Shown piece after piece: positions 24,143 to 34,693 of a DNA stretch of 64,000 bases. Position 1 is the first letter of the stretch, and the number at the start of each line of letters is the position of its first letter. The notes beneath the pieces are model-generated. The model saw only the letters and a list, made by a program, of their open reading frames with translations, had not been told where the DNA came from and searched no databases. This DNA is from Neptuniibacter sp. CAU 1671 (GTDB lineage: Bacteria; Pseudomonadota; Gammaproteobacteria; Pseudomonadales; Balneatricaceae): contig NZ_JARHUE010000004.1 in the NCBI RefSeq assembly GCF_029222905.1, forward strand, positions 284,433 to 348,432, read 5' to 3'. The translations under genes were made by a program, and so were the position numbers.

Positions 24143-24639
24143 TAGCGTATCCTGAAGAAACGTCTGATACCCCGTAATACCACGAACAACCAGGGCCAGA
24201 TAATGCCGCTGGCCAAGCAGGGCAACAGGAACATAAGGCTGTCACCGGTATATCCGGTAAACGCCTGCATCCAGTGAAAGAGCAACTGATTGATGCCTAT
24301 CAGCACCATGATCATCATCGACTGTTGAATCCGCGGATACATCCGCAAACGCCGATGCAACACCAGAGTCACAAATGCGATGATGGTGAGAGACAGCGCA
24401 TTCAGACCGAGCACACTGCCTTTGATGACATCCAGTAATAGGCCCAGAAAAAAAGCCGAGCCCATGCCAATGCGGTGTGGCAACGCCATAACCCAGTAGA
24501 TCAGGATCAGCGCCACCCATTCCGGCCGTCCCCACTCAATCACATAGGGCAGCGGGATCTGGCTGAGCATCAGACCAACCAGGAAAGTCGCCATAATGAT
24601 GAAACCACCACTGCCAGGCGAGGTGGCAGCCGGGTTCAT
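24142..24639 (-). CDS. mreD: rod shape-determining protein MreD
   Basis: MreD is a small integral membrane partner of MreB, MreC and RodA in lateral wall synthesis. The 165-residue protein has about five hydrophobic spans ([59 protein letters not shown], and two more), with the family motif [13 protein letters not shown]. Start ATG at 24639 overlaps the mreC stop as TGATG; a GTG one codon earlier is possible. It is followed by maf with a TAATG overlap, so the four genes are translated as a chain. Confidence 0.9.
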   Translation of the reverse strand: MNPAATSPGSGGFIIMATFLVGLMLSQIPLPYVIEWGRPEWVALILIYWVMALPHRIGMGSAFFLGLLLDVIKGSVLGLNALSLTIIAFVTLVLHRRLRMYPRIQQSMMIMVLIGINQLLFHWMQAFTGYTGDSLMFLLPCLASGIIWPWLFVVLRGIRRFFRIR

Positions 24640-25499
24640 CACGGGCGCGCCTCGGCAACTTCAGCGTTCAGTTGCAGCACCTGCTGCGGCATTTTTACCA
24701 GCAACAGATGACGGCTTTTATCCAGCAGCGCTGTAGGTTTGATCCGAACCCGGGCAAAAGGCCGGCCCGGATCACGCATCACTTCACTGACTTTTGCGAC
24801 CGGATAACCCCGCGGGAAACGACCACCCAAGCCAGAGGTGACGATCAAATCGCCCACCTGGATATCTGCAGTATCCGGCACATGCTCCAGCTCGAGCTCA
24901 TCCACCTGCCCCTTGCCCAGCGCAATCGAGCGGAAACCATTGCGGTTTACCTCCACCGGCAGTGCGTGGCGGGCATCGGTAATCAGCAGAACACGACTGG
25001 TATAATGCGACATCTCTGTCACCTGCCCCATGACACCACCGGCATCCAAAACCGACTGGCCGATAAAGACGCCATTTTCACTGCCGCGGTTGATGATCAC
25101 CTGATGCTGGAACGGATCCGGATTCACACCAATCAGCTCCACCAGTTCCACATCGTGCAGAACCCGCTTACGCCCCTGCAGTAACTGCCGCAGTTGGCTG
25201 TTTTCCTGCACCAGACTATCGATCTGCTGTACCTGATGGGCCAGTTCCAGATTTTCAGTCTTCAGCATGGCGTTTTCTTTGATCAGCAAACGCCGGTCGA
25301 CCACCAGATCAGAGACCTCACCGGCCACACGGCTGGGTACATCAACAAACCATTGCAGGGGAGTCAGTAGAAGGGAGATAAAAGCACGACCTTCCTGCAC
25401 CCGTGACGAGAGCAGGTTGGCGGATATTAAAATCAGGGCGAGCAAAAACAGAATAACGAAGCGTCGACTCTGAGAACTGCCACGAAACAGCGATTTAAT
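24639..25499 (-). CDS. mreC: rod shape-determining protein MreC, predicted ATT start
   Basis: MreC is a bitopic periplasmic protein that organises the elongasome around MreB. The sequence has an N-terminal membrane helix, a coiled coil around LKTENLELAHQVQQIDSLVQ and the beta domain (VTSGLGGRFPRGYPVAKVSE). No ATG, GTG or TTG precedes the membrane helix in frame. The upstream in-frame codons are TGA then TCT, then ATT AAA TCG CTG TTT CGT, encoding the usual IKSLFRG start. GGAGGTGATC ends two bases before that ATT. I therefore place the start at 25499 (286 aa). A TTG at 25445 would cut into the helix. It is 73 bases downstream of mreB. Confidence 0.85.
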   Translation of the reverse strand: MKSLFRGSSQSRRFVILFLLALILISANLLSSRVQEGRAFISLLLTPLQWFVDVPSRVAGEVSDLVVDRRLLIKENAMLKTENLELAHQVQQIDSLVQENSQLRQLLQGRKRVLHDVELVELIGVNPDPFQHQVIINRGSENGVFIGQSVLDAGGVMGQVTEMSHYTSRVLLITDARHALPVEVNRNGFRSIALGKGQVDELELEHVPDTADIQVGDLIVTSGLGGRFPRGYPVAKVSEVMRDPGRPFARVRIKPTALLDKSRHLLLVKMPQQVLQLNAEVAEARP

Positions 25500-25510
25500 A
25501 GATCACCTCC
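25497..25510 (-). promoter_or_regulatory. extended Shine-Dalgarno site before the mreC ATT codon
   Basis: The minus strand reads GGAGGTGATC, an extended match to the 3' end of 16S rRNA, and the ATT codon follows GGAGG by six bases. Such a strong site would offset a weak ATT start, as known for infC. It decides the mreC start. Confidence 0.7.
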
Positions 25511-25572
25511 CCCGCCGGACGCGGAGCAGGTGGTTGATCAGGGGGCAAAAAGATTGAGCACAGAACATGCGC

Positions 25573-26622
<1,050 letters not shown>

Positions 26623-26713
26623 CTAGAATTCTGCAGCCCGGTTGCCGCCGGATCCTGAAATCCCGTAACTCTATCAATGGTGGACAAATTCAGCAAGCGT
26701 ATATCCGTTGTCA

Positions 26714-26727
26714 GACAATGTATTGTC
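26714..26727. promoter_or_regulatory. small palindrome in the mreB/gatC divergent region
   Basis: GACAAT-GT-ATTGTC is a perfect 6-bp inverted repeat with a 2-base centre, between the divergent mreB and gatC promoters. It could be an operator or part of a promoter; nothing else supports it. Confidence 0.25.
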
Positions 26728-26830
26728 GCTTTTTCAGCCTTCTTCCGATCCCGCCATTGTGGTATTGTACGGCCCTTGTCCAATGCGCGTTTTTCAACGC
26801 CTGACATCACCCCGGCCGTGAGAGAAAACT

Positions 26831-27118
26831 ATGTCCCTTGACCGCTCTGATGTGGAAAAGATTGCCCATCTGGCACGCCTGCAAATTGCCGAGCAGGATA
26901 TTCCTCAGTACACCGAGAATCTGACTAATATTTTGCAGCTGGTTGATCAGCTGCAGGCTGTTAATACCACTGGCGTGGAGCCCATGGCACACCCCCTTGA
27001 TGCGGTACAACGCCTGCGCGCAGATGATGTAACCGAACTCGACCAGCGCACCCAGCTACAGGCCCATGCGCCTGCCGTGGAAGAGGGCCTGTTTCTGGTT
27101 CCTCGTGTTATTGAATAA
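26831..27118 (+). CDS. gatC: Asp-tRNA(Asn)/Glu-tRNA(Gln) amidotransferase subunit GatC
   Basis: GatC is the small subunit that wraps GatA and GatB in the tRNA-dependent amidotransferase. The 95-residue sequence [20 protein letters not shown], with the [20 protein letters not shown] block and LRADDVTE later, is canonical. GAGAG upstream of the ATG serves as the ribosome site. It heads gatCAB and is spaced 28 bases from gatA. Confidence 0.95.
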   Translation: MSLDRSDVEKIAHLARLQIAEQDIPQYTENLTNILQLVDQLQAVNTTGVEPMAHPLDAVQRLRADDVTELDQRTQLQAHAPAVEEGLFLVPRVIE

Positions 27119-27146
27119 GCCCCGGTTCAGGATTTAAGGAAACATC

Positions 27147-28607
27147 ATGTTTGAAAAAACACTGGCCGAACTGGCCAAAGGCCTGCAACAGGGTGAATAC
27201 AGCAGCGTGGAGCTGACCCAGGCCTACCTGCAGCGCATTAAACAGCAGGACAGTCGTTACAACAGCTTTATTACAGTTTGCGAAGAGCGGGCGATCGCTC
27301 AGGCAAAAGCAGCCGATCAGGCCATTGCCACTGGCAATGCGGGCATTTTCACCGGTCTGCCCATCGCCCATAAAGACATCTTCTGTACTGAAGGCGTTCG
27401 CACCAGCTGCGCTTCAAAAATGCTGGATAACTTTATTTCACCCTACAACGCCACTGTGGTTGAGCGCTTCAATCAGGCTGGCGCAGTGACACTGGGTAAA
27501 ACCAATATGGATGAGTTCGCCATGGGCTCCTCCAACGAAACCAGCTTTTACGGCCCAGTACGCAACCCCTGGAATACTGACTATGTGCCCGGTGGTTCCT
27601 CCGGCGGTTCCGCTGCTGCCGTCGCCGGTCGACTGACACCGGCCGCTACCGGCACCGATACCGGCGGCTCTATCCGCCAGCCTGCCGCGCTTTGTGGCAT
27701 TACCGGCCTGAAGCCAACCTATGGCCGCATCTCCCGTTACGGCATGATCGCCTTTGCTTCATCCCTTGATCAGGCAGGCCCAATGACCCGCAGCGCTGAA
27801 GATGCCGCAATGATGATGAACGTGATGGCGGGGCTTGATCCGCGAGACTCCACCTCTGTAGACCGCGAGGTACCGGATTACTGCGCCGAACTCAACACGC
27901 CGCTACAGGGGCTGCGCATCGGCCTGCCCAAAGAGTTCTTCATCGATCAGGCCAATCCGGAACTGGCGAAACAGACTGAAGCTGCCCTGAAAGAGTTTGA
28001 AAAACTGGGTGCAACCCTGCATGAGATCAGCCTGCCCAATACCGGCCTGTCTGTACCTGCGTATTACATCATTGCTCCGGCAGAAGCCTCATCCAACCTG
28101 TCCCGTTTTGATGGCGTACGCTACGGTTATCGCTGCGAAAATCCGGTTGATCTGGAAGACATGTACAAGCGCAGCCGGGGTGAAGGTTTTGGCGCTGAGG
28201 TCAAACGCCGCATCATGATCGGCACCTACGCCCTCTCTGCGGGTTACTATGACGCTTACTATAACAAGGCACTGCAGGTACGCCGTCTGATCCAGAACGA
28301 CTTCACGGCAGCCCTGCAGGAAGTCGACGTTATCATGGGTCCGACCACACCCCATCCAGCCTTCAAACTGGGCGAAAAAACCTCCGATCCGGTGGCCATG
28401 TACATGGAAGATATTTTCACCATCTCCCTGAACCTGGCTGGCCTGCCCGGCATGTCGATTCCTTGCGGCAAGGTCAATGGCATGCCCGTTGGCCTGCAGA
28501 TTATCGGCAACTATTTTGCCGAACAGAAACTACTGAATGTGGCACATCAGTTCCAGCTGGCAACAGACTGGCACCAACAGTCACCAGACGGTCTGAGCGA
28601 GGTATAA
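27147..28607 (+). CDS. gatA: amidotransferase subunit GatA
   Basis: GatA is the glutaminase subunit that releases ammonia from glutamine for conversion of misacylated Glu-tRNA(Gln) or Asp-tRNA(Asn). The 486-residue protein has the amidase signature with the Lys of [13 protein letters not shown], the Ser-rich loop [17 protein letters not shown] and the catalytic serine of [20 protein letters not shown] nine bases before the ATG is the ribosome site. The stop lies 4 bases before the gatB start, so the two are tightly coupled. Confidence 0.96.
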   Translation: MFEKTLAELAKGLQQGEYSSVELTQAYLQRIKQQDSRYNSFITVCEERAIAQAKAADQAIATGNAGIFTGLPIAHKDIFCTEGVRTSCASKMLDNFISPYNATVVERFNQAGAVTLGKTNMDEFAMGSSNETSFYGPVRNPWNTDYVPGGSSGGSAAAVAGRLTPAATGTDTGGSIRQPAALCGITGLKPTYGRISRYGMIAFASSLDQAGPMTRSAEDAAMMMNVMAGLDPRDSTSVDREVPDYCAELNTPLQGLRIGLPKEFFIDQANPELAKQTEAALKEFEKLGATLHEISLPNTGLSVPAYYIIAPAEASSNLSRFDGVRYGYRCENPVDLEDMYKRSRGEGFGAEVKRRIMIGTYALSAGYYDAYYNKALQVRRLIQNDFTAALQEVDVIMGPTTPHPAFKLGEKTSDPVAMYMEDIFTISLNLAGLPGMSIPCGKVNGMPVGLQIIGNYFAEQKLLNVAHQFQLATDWHQQSPDGLSEV

Positions 28608-28611
28608 GCAG

Positions 28612-30063
28612 ATGGCATGGGAAACAGTCATTGGTCTGGAGATCCACGTTCAGCTCTCCACTGCCACCAAAATCTTCTCCGGTGCCAGCACTGCGTTTGG
28701 CGCCGAACCCAATACACAGGCCTGCGCCGTTGACCTGGCCCTGCCCGGCACATTGCCGGTGCTGAATGCCGAAGCAGTGCGCAAAGCGGTAGCGTTTGGC
28801 CTGGCGGTAGATGCAGAGATTGGCAAACGCTCTGTGTTTGAACGCAAAAACTACTTTTACCCCGACCTGCCAAAAGGCTATCAGACCACTCAGTTGGCTG
28901 AGCCGATTGTCGGGGCGGGACATGTCGAAATCACACTGGAAGACGGCACAACACGCCAGATCCGCATTCACCATGCCCACCTTGAGGAAGATGCAGGCAA
29001 ATCCCTGCATGAAGACTTTCATGGCATGAGCGGCATCGACCTGAACCGGGCCGGCACACCGTTGATTGAGATCGTAACAGAGCCCGATATGCGCTCTGCC
29101 GAAGAAGCAGTGGCATTCGCCCGCAAACTGCATTCCATTGTCACCTCAATCGGCATCTGTGACGGCAACATGGCCGAAGGCTCCATGCGCTTTGACGTCA
29201 ACGTATCTGTGCGTCCAGCTGGAAGTGATACGCTGGGCACCCGTACCGAAACCAAGAACCTCAACTCTTTCCGGTTTATGGAAGAAGCCATTGCCCTTGA
29301 GGTCGAGCGCCAGATCGACCTGATCGAGAGCGGCGGCAAAGTCATTCAGGAAACCCGTTTATACAACGGTGACACAAAAGTGGCGCGTTCCATGCGCAGC
29401 AAAGAGGAAGCCAACGACTACCGCTACTTCCCCTGCCCTGACCTGTTGCCGGTTGAGATTGACGACAGTTTTATTGATGCCGTCCGTGACGCCCTGCCAA
29501 TGCTGCCTGATCAGTGGAAAGCCCTGTTCATTGAACAATACGGACTGTCTGATTACGACGCTGGCGTGCTCTCATCCACACCTTCACAAGCGGCCTACTT
29601 TGATACCGCCGCCAAACAGTGCAAGGATGGCAAGCTGGCCGCAAACTGGGTCATGGGTGAACTCGCAAAATACCTGAATCAGAATGACCTCGAGATTACT
29701 GCATCTCCGGTCAGCGCAGAGCAATTGGGCGGACTGCTGGAACGGATCAAAGACAACACCCTGTCCGGCAATATCGCCAAGCAGGTGTTTGAGGTGATGT
29801 GGAGCGAAGGCGGTAGCGCAGACGAGATTATCGAAGCCAAAGGGCTGAAGCAGGTAACCGACAGCGGTGCAATTGAGCAGATCGTTGATCAGGTTATCGC
29901 CCAGTGCACCACCCAGGTAGAGCAATATGTCAGCGCTGAGCCAGATAAACGCGGCAAAATGATCGGTTTCTTTATGGGACAGGTCATGAAACTCTCCCAG
30001 GGCAAAGCGAACCCGGGACAGGTTCAGGGTATTCTGAAACAAAAGCTGGACGCGCTCGTTTAA
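28612..30063 (+). CDS. gatB: amidotransferase subunit GatB
   Basis: GatB binds the misacylated tRNA and carries out phosphorylation and amidation. The 483 residues begin [20 protein letters not shown], with the metal/substrate block [34 protein letters not shown], the [13 protein letters not shown] segment, and a C-terminal YqeY-like tail ([16 protein letters not shown]). All are family-typical and the length is normal. GAGGTA at the end of gatA is its ribosome site. A clear intrinsic terminator follows 18 bases after the stop and ends the operon. Confidence 0.96.
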   Translation: MAWETVIGLEIHVQLSTATKIFSGASTAFGAEPNTQACAVDLALPGTLPVLNAEAVRKAVAFGLAVDAEIGKRSVFERKNYFYPDLPKGYQTTQLAEPIVGAGHVEITLEDGTTRQIRIHHAHLEEDAGKSLHEDFHGMSGIDLNRAGTPLIEIVTEPDMRSAEEAVAFARKLHSIVTSIGICDGNMAEGSMRFDVNVSVRPAGSDTLGTRTETKNLNSFRFMEEAIALEVERQIDLIESGGKVIQETRLYNGDTKVARSMRSKEEANDYRYFPCPDLLPVEIDDSFIDAVRDALPMLPDQWKALFIEQYGLSDYDAGVLSSTPSQAAYFDTAAKQCKDGKLAANWVMGELAKYLNQNDLEITASPVSAEQLGGLLERIKDNTLSGNIAKQVFEVMWSEGGSADEIIEAKGLKQVTDSGAIEQIVDQVIAQCTTQVEQYVSAEPDKRGKMIGFFMGQVMKLSQGKANPGQVQGILKQKLDALV

Positions 30064-30080
30064 TCCCGATCGTTATCTAC

Positions 30081-30113
30081 AAAAATGCCGCCCAGCTGGG
30101 CGGCATTTTTTTT
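30081..30113 (+). terminator. intrinsic terminator after gatB
   Basis: AAAAATGCCGCCC and GGGCGGCATTTTT form a strong GC-rich stem with a 4-base loop, followed by a run of Ts. It ends the gatCAB operon on the plus strand. Confidence 0.92.
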
Positions 30114-30117
30114 GGCA

Positions 30118-30149
30118 TAAAAAAACCCGCCAGCAACGCTGACGGGTTA
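30118..30149 (-). terminator. intrinsic terminator after the TorF-like porin
   Basis: On the minus strand AACCCGTCAGCG-TTG-CTGGCGGGTT is followed by a T-run. It lies 33 bases beyond the stop of the minus-strand porin gene and terminates it, back to back with the gatB terminator. Confidence 0.88.
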
Positions 30150-30181
30150 ACACCTAGTATGTCAACCGGGGCAAGTCGGTC

Positions 30182-30829
30182 TTAGAACTCAAACGTTTTG
30201 CTGATGCTGAAAGTAACAGTAGAACCGTCACCCAGATCTTCGTCAGCGTTGATGTAAGCTACGCCCATGTCCAGACCTTCATAAGAGAAGCCGTAACCCA
30301 GCTCAACGTAGTCACCTTCGTAATCCTGACCGAAGTCACCGTAAGTCAGGTAAGCACCTTCGTATTCACCAGTCAGTGCTACGAAAGAGTAATCAGCTTC
30401 GTCGTAACCAGATGGACCATCTTCAGTACCGAAAGTGACTTCCAGGCTCAGGAAGCTGTAACCGAAGTTCAGGTTCAATTCGTGGAAATCAACATCGCCT
30501 TCAGTGTAGAAGTAACCGGTGTAACCAACGCTGTAAGAGAAACCACCGATTTCGTTACCGTAACCACCGTAGATGTCGTACTCAACCTGCTCACCGTCGT
30601 CAGTAGTATCCGGAGCATCCAGGCTGGCAGCCCACAGACCAACGTAGATACCGTTGTCAGCAGCATAGTCAACACCACCCATGACGCTCGCACCTTCAGT
30701 CTGGTCAATACCACGGAACCAGTAATCGCTCATTGCACCAATGTTGGCAGACAGGCCCGCATTCGCAGCTACAGAAGCAGACATAAGACCAGCAGCAATC
30801 AGAGCTTTAGTCATTGGCTTCATCATCAT
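30182..30829 (-). CDS. TorF-family putative outer-membrane porin (TIGR02001)
   Basis: The 215-residue protein has a signal peptide (MTKALIAAGLMSASVAANAG) and a mature part made of alternating amphipathic strands that ends in a phenylalanine (SISKTFEF), the outer-membrane beta-barrel pattern. SANIGAMSDYWFRGIDQTEG is the conserved opening block of the TIGR02001/TorF-like family, found next to transporters in Pseudomonas and Shewanella. The sequence is strongly acidic, as in marine porins. AGGGGGG before the start codons is a strong ribosome site, suggesting high expression. Transport substrate unknown. Confidence 0.82.
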   Translation of the reverse strand: MMMKPMTKALIAAGLMSASVAANAGLSANIGAMSDYWFRGIDQTEGASVMGGVDYAADNGIYVGLWAASLDAPDTTDDGEQVEYDIYGGYGNEIGGFSYSVGYTGYFYTEGDVDFHELNLNFGYSFLSLEVTFGTEDGPSGYDEADYSFVALTGEYEGAYLTYGDFGQDYEGDYVELGYGFSYEGLDMGVAYINADEDLGDGSTVTFSISKTFEF

Positions 30830-31141
30830 TTATTCCCCCCTAGGATATGTTAATTGTGATGATTGATTGTCTTAAAGCACAGGCTATGCCACTTGGAAGA
30901 ATTCATTTAAATTCAATAACTTAAAAAACATAAAATTTTATTTACCAAGAACAGAGTAAAAACTCAGACGCCCTATTTGCATCAAATAAGAGCATAAAAA
31001 TAACCTGACGCACCAAATTGTAACAAAAAACCATCCTTCCTTTAACGCACCTGCAATATTTATTCGCAGCCCCATATCGCTTTAAGCGTATTTTGCAGTA
31101 AAAATAACTGCTCTCCTCCGCAGAATTCAGGATTTCTCAAT
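30830..31141. other. 312-base AT-rich promoter region
   Basis: No ORF or RNA is apparent in this AT-rich divergent stretch between the porin and the cyclotransferase gene. Several A- and T-tracts suggest promoter elements for the well-translated porin. I see no named operator sequence. Confidence 0.4.
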
Positions 31142-31555
31142 ATGCAATCCAGCTGGAAAACCCGTTTTTGCAGTGCACCTTCACCAGTTCATGGCAGCCG
31201 GATATATTTGTTCACCTATGGCACCTTGATGCGCCCCGAACTGATGCAGTTCATTTGTAGTCGCACTTTTTCCAAACCGATGGCAGCAAGCCTCTGTGGT
31301 TACCAAAGGCATAGCCTTAAGCACAGACACTACCCGGGCATCATCCCCAGAAGAGGCAAACTCACGCGCGGTTACCTTTACCGGGTAAACGCCATTGATC
31401 TGAAAAAACTGGATCTTTACGAAGGTGATGAATATGACCGTCAGATAGTCAGGGTATTGACTCGTCAGGGAGCCAGGCAAGCCTGGTGTTATATCTGGAA
31501 GCAGGAAAACGTCGGGCAGGTCCTGCCAGAGGATTGGCAGCTACCGGACGAATAA
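31142..31555 (+). CDS. gamma-glutamylcyclotransferase-like protein (GGCT/AIG2 fold)
   Basis: The 137-residue protein has the GGCT-fold signature RIYLFTYGTLMRPELMQF at residues 20-37, PRRGKLTRGYLYRV in the middle and LDLYEGDEYDRQIVRV with the catalytic glutamate. Family members cyclise gamma-glutamyl amines or gamma-glutamyl peptides to 5-oxoproline. The substrate here is unknown. The N-terminal 18 residues before the domain are not conserved in the fold, and an internal start is conceivable. It is followed by a bidirectional terminator shared with the cold-shock-domain gene. Confidence 0.8.
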   Translation: MQSSWKTRFCSAPSPVHGSRIYLFTYGTLMRPELMQFICSRTFSKPMAASLCGYQRHSLKHRHYPGIIPRRGKLTRGYLYRVNAIDLKKLDLYEGDEYDRQIVRVLTRQGARQAWCYIWKQENVGQVLPEDWQLPDE

Positions 31556-31565
31556 ACAGAAACCA

Positions 31566-31616
31566 TAAAAAAACACACCGTAAATAATCTCTGCAGATCA
31601 TCTAGCGGTGTGTTTT
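31566..31616. terminator. bidirectional terminator
   Basis: AACACACCG and CGGTGTGTT, with a central loop region, are flanked by A-runs on one side and T-runs on the other, so the structure can end both the plus-strand cyclotransferase gene and the minus-strand cold-shock gene. Confidence 0.7.
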
Positions 31617-31628
31617 CAGTCAGACAGA

Positions 31629-32072
31629 TTAACCTTTCAGAACAGAAACGTCTTCAGCCTGGAGACCTTTATCACTCTCACGAACATTGAAGCGAACACG
31701 CTGCCCTTCAGTCAAAGACCGGTGACCGCGACCTCGGATGTTGCGAAAATGCACAAACACGTCATCGCCATTTCCGCGCGTGATAAACCCAAAGCCTTTG
31801 GAAACGTTGAACCATTTCACAGTGCCCTGCTCACGGCCATCATCCTCATCTTCGCTGCACTCTTCTGCGCCGGAAGCATCACTGCCCACACCTGAGCCAC
31901 CCAGACTGGCAAATAACGTAGCAGCGAGGGTAATAACCAGGATCAGCAGCAATGCAGGAATGTTGGACCATTGAACTTCAACACCCGCGAACTGTGTCAG
32001 CAACAACGGCAACAATGCTGTTGCAATCACACTTGCAATTAAACCTCGTATCAACAGACCACCCCTCATCAT
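31629..32072 (-). CDS. membrane-anchored cold-shock-domain protein
   Basis: The N-terminal half holds two hydrophobic helices ([20 protein letters not shown] and [20 protein letters not shown]), an acidic linker (ECSEDEDDG) and then a complete cold-shock domain ([47 protein letters not shown]) with the RNP1 and RNP2 motifs KGFGFI and VFVHF. Typical Csp proteins are about 70 residues; this one is 147 because of the membrane part. Related membrane-CSD proteins exist in Pseudomonas relatives. The likely role is binding RNA or single-stranded DNA at the inner membrane, which is inference. Confidence 0.85.
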   Translation of the reverse strand: MMRGGLLIRGLIASVIATALLPLLLTQFAGVEVQWSNIPALLLILVITLAATLFASLGGSGVGSDASGAEECSEDEDDGREQGTVKWFNVSKGFGFITRGNGDDVFVHFRNIRGRGHRSLTEGQRVRFNVRESDKGLQAEDVSVLKG

Positions 32073-32276
32073 TATTTTAAATTATCAAAACACACAAATC
32101 CCGAGCCCAAAAGCATCCACCCAGGCCGGACAAAAATTTATATCGAATTTCATATTCCTTTTCAATAGCTTATCCATTATCCGCGAATTTAATTTCAAAC
32201 CCATTTGTTCTATGCTGTTAGGATTGAAACTTGTGCGACCGCACATACTCTTTCCCTCTGCCGAACAGGTTAACAA

Positions 32277-32486
32277 ATGAACACCGAGGATCGCGTTACC
32301 GAACTTGAGACACGGGTGGCGTTTCAGGAAGATACGCTGGACAAACTTAATCAGGTCGTATCCCAACAGGAACTGGACATTGAGCGCCTGACCCGAATGC
32401 TGAAACTGATGCACCAGCAACTACAGTCATTGTCACAAAACGGCATCAGTTCAGCGGATGACAGCACACCACCACCTCATTACTGA
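32277..32486 (+). CDS. slyX: SlyX family protein
   Basis: SlyX is a small helical protein of unknown function. The 69-residue sequence MNTEDRVTELETRVAFQEDT, with the heptad-like region ELDIERLTRMLKLMHQQLQ and a short proline-rich end (TPPPHY), is characteristic. It is predicted to form a coiled-coil dimer. The stop overlaps the plsB ATG by one base (TGATG), an arrangement that couples the two genes here; the functional link, if any, is unknown. Confidence 0.9.
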   Translation: MNTEDRVTELETRVAFQEDTLDKLNQVVSQQELDIERLTRMLKLMHQQLQSLSQNGISSADDSTPPPHY

Positions 32487-34684
32487 TGCGCAGCTCCTTC
32501 AGGCTCAGACAATGGTTGCCACACAGAGGTCACCTGCCCGCTCTTCGTCCGGCCGCGCTGCTGCAGGCCGATGACTCACAACTCACCTGTCTGGTCCTGA
32601 ATACTGAAGATTCATCCCAACACGCCTTGCTGCTTCGCACCATAAAGCGGCAGTTTCCGGACAGATCATTAACTGTTTTGAGCCTGCCACCGTTGCAAAG
32701 TGACAATGCGCACAACACCTTACATCATCAACTCTCCCAATGGCATAAATCAGCAGCCAACAGAATTAAACTGATCCCTGTCTGCCTGCTGAGCAAGAAA
32801 AACACTCCCTCGAAAAGATGCTGGTTTGACCAACCTAAACAAACCCGCTTCCAGATGGGACAGCCGGTATGGGTTGACCTTGCAGCAGACGAAAAGACAG
32901 CAAGCTTAACCGAAACCACATTCAATCTGATCACGGCACTTAGCAAACACTTTGAGCGCTTACGTAATATCAGCTTCGCTGTACCCGATACTGACCGCGA
33001 ACAACTCATTGCCTCTACCCTGAAATGGGAAAAGGTGAAACTTGAAATGATTCAGGCATCCCGAGCACAGAGAGTAGATATTGCAGAGGTAAAAAGAACG
33101 GCACGCCAGATTCTGGACAGCATTGCTGCCAATCCAAAGCCAATCACCATCAACATATTTACACCCCTGATGAGCTGGATCTGGAAATCGATCTGCAGCC
33201 ATCTGGAAATTCGCGGCATCGAACGGGTATTGTCTATCCCCAAAGACCATCAGATGATTTTTATTCCCTGCCATCGCAGCCATCTTGATTATCTGTTGCT
33301 GAACTGGGTCTTGCATAAAAACGGATTTCCACTGCCCTATGTAGCAGCAGGAGATAACCTGAACATGCCCTTGATTGGTCGCTTATTGCAGCAGGCGGGC
33401 GCCGTTTTCATGCGCCGTAGCTTCAGGGATGATGCGCTCTATACAGCTTTATTTCAGGGGTACATGAAGGTACTCACCGATGCCCGCCTGCCTTTTGAGT
33501 TTTTTATTGAGGGCGGTCGCAGCCGAACCGGTCATCTACTGCCCGCCCGACTCGGATTGCTGAACATGCTGCTGGATAACCAGACGCGCCAACCCCAGCA
33601 AAAGCTGGCGATGATTCCTGTATGGATTGATTACGACCAGACACCTGATGCAACCTCTTTTGTCTCTCAGCTCAATGGTCAGCCGAAGCAAAAAGAGTCA
33701 CTGCTTGGCACCCTGAAATCCTTTCGACTGATCAAACGTGATCTTGGCTCCGCACGCCTCGCTTTTGCCGATCCGTTATTCGTCACCAAAGCCGGTACAG
33801 ACACACATCTCACTGCCGCACAGATAGGCACAGAGGTTTTAAAACGCATCAATCAACAGGCACAAATCACACCCAACACACTTCTGGCGCTGGCTGTGCT
33901 GGATCAACCAAAACAGAGCAGGACCAGCTTACAGAACAACCTCTCCGCCCTTCTGGCCGTGTCAGGTCACTTAACCGACTATACGCCCTGTCCTACCAGA
34001 CAGACTGCTGACGAAATCATCAGCGCAGCCCTGCAGCGTGACCAGCTCACCGCTCAACTGGACCAGATCAGCGTGACGCCTGAGCAGATGGCAGTACTCT
34101 GGTATCAACGTAACAGCACCGAGCACTGCCTGCTTCTGCCGGCACTGTATCTTTTTTTGTGCCAGCGTTTACACAATCCCCATGCACTGAATATCAACCG
34201 ACTTGTTCGACTTATTTACCCGTTGTTACAGGCTGAGTACTACCTGCACAACGATCCCGCAGAGCTGACAGCAAAACTGAAAAAACAACGTCAAAAACTG
34301 CTTGATGCAGACTTACTCAAAGCAGCGAGCAAACGGCATTGGCACTGCTCTGACCATCCGGCGGTGGTAATCCTGCAACGACTGGCCGAGGGCGTCTTAA
34401 TTCGCTACGCGATTTTGCTGAGCCTGTTGCTCAAATATCCGGGCTGTTCAAGGACAGAACTGATAGAAACCTGCCAGAAAACAGGTCTGCGGCTGCAGCA
34501 ACAAACCGGCCATCCGGTGGCACTCTATGCAGACACCCGGGCGCTGGAACATCTGGTCAGCCTGCTGATTCAGTTTGAAATTATCAGAGAAAACAACAAT
34601 CAACTGACCCTGCAGAACCTGCCGCGTGACAGTGCTGATAAACTAAGGGACTTACTGCCTGAACACGTATCCGCCTTGTTCTAG
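32486..34684 (+). CDS. plsB: glycerol-3-phosphate 1-O-acyltransferase PlsB
   Basis: PlsB makes lysophosphatidic acid from sn-glycerol 3-phosphate and acyl-ACP or acyl-CoA, the first step of phospholipid synthesis. The four acyltransferase motifs are intact: FIPCHRSHLDYLLLNW (HX4D), AVFMRRSFRDDALY, FFIEGGRSRTGHLLPARL and MIPVWIDYDQ. At 732 residues it is about 75 shorter than E. coli PlsB (807), mainly in the N-terminal part. The start overlaps the slyX stop. It is convergent with rsmJ, with only 9 bases between stops. Confidence 0.94.
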   Translation: MRSSFRLRQWLPHRGHLPALRPAALLQADDSQLTCLVLNTEDSSQHALLLRTIKRQFPDRSLTVLSLPPLQSDNAHNTLHHQLSQWHKSAANRIKLIPVCLLSKKNTPSKRCWFDQPKQTRFQMGQPVWVDLAADEKTASLTETTFNLITALSKHFERLRNISFAVPDTDREQLIASTLKWEKVKLEMIQASRAQRVDIAEVKRTARQILDSIAANPKPITINIFTPLMSWIWKSICSHLEIRGIERVLSIPKDHQMIFIPCHRSHLDYLLLNWVLHKNGFPLPYVAAGDNLNMPLIGRLLQQAGAVFMRRSFRDDALYTALFQGYMKVLTDARLPFEFFIEGGRSRTGHLLPARLGLLNMLLDNQTRQPQQKLAMIPVWIDYDQTPDATSFVSQLNGQPKQKESLLGTLKSFRLIKRDLGSARLAFADPLFVTKAGTDTHLTAAQIGTEVLKRINQQAQITPNTLLALAVLDQPKQSRTSLQNNLSALLAVSGHLTDYTPCPTRQTADEIISAALQRDQLTAQLDQISVTPEQMAVLWYQRNSTEHCLLLPALYLFLCQRLHNPHALNINRLVRLIYPLLQAEYYLHNDPAELTAKLKKQRQKLLDADLLKAASKRHWHCSDHPAVVILQRLAEGVLIRYAILLSLLLKYPGCSRTELIETCQKTGLRLQQQTGHPVALYADTRALEHLVSLLIQFEIIRENNNQLTLQNLPRDSADKLRDLLPEHVSALF

Positions 34685-34693
34685 GCGAATTTG

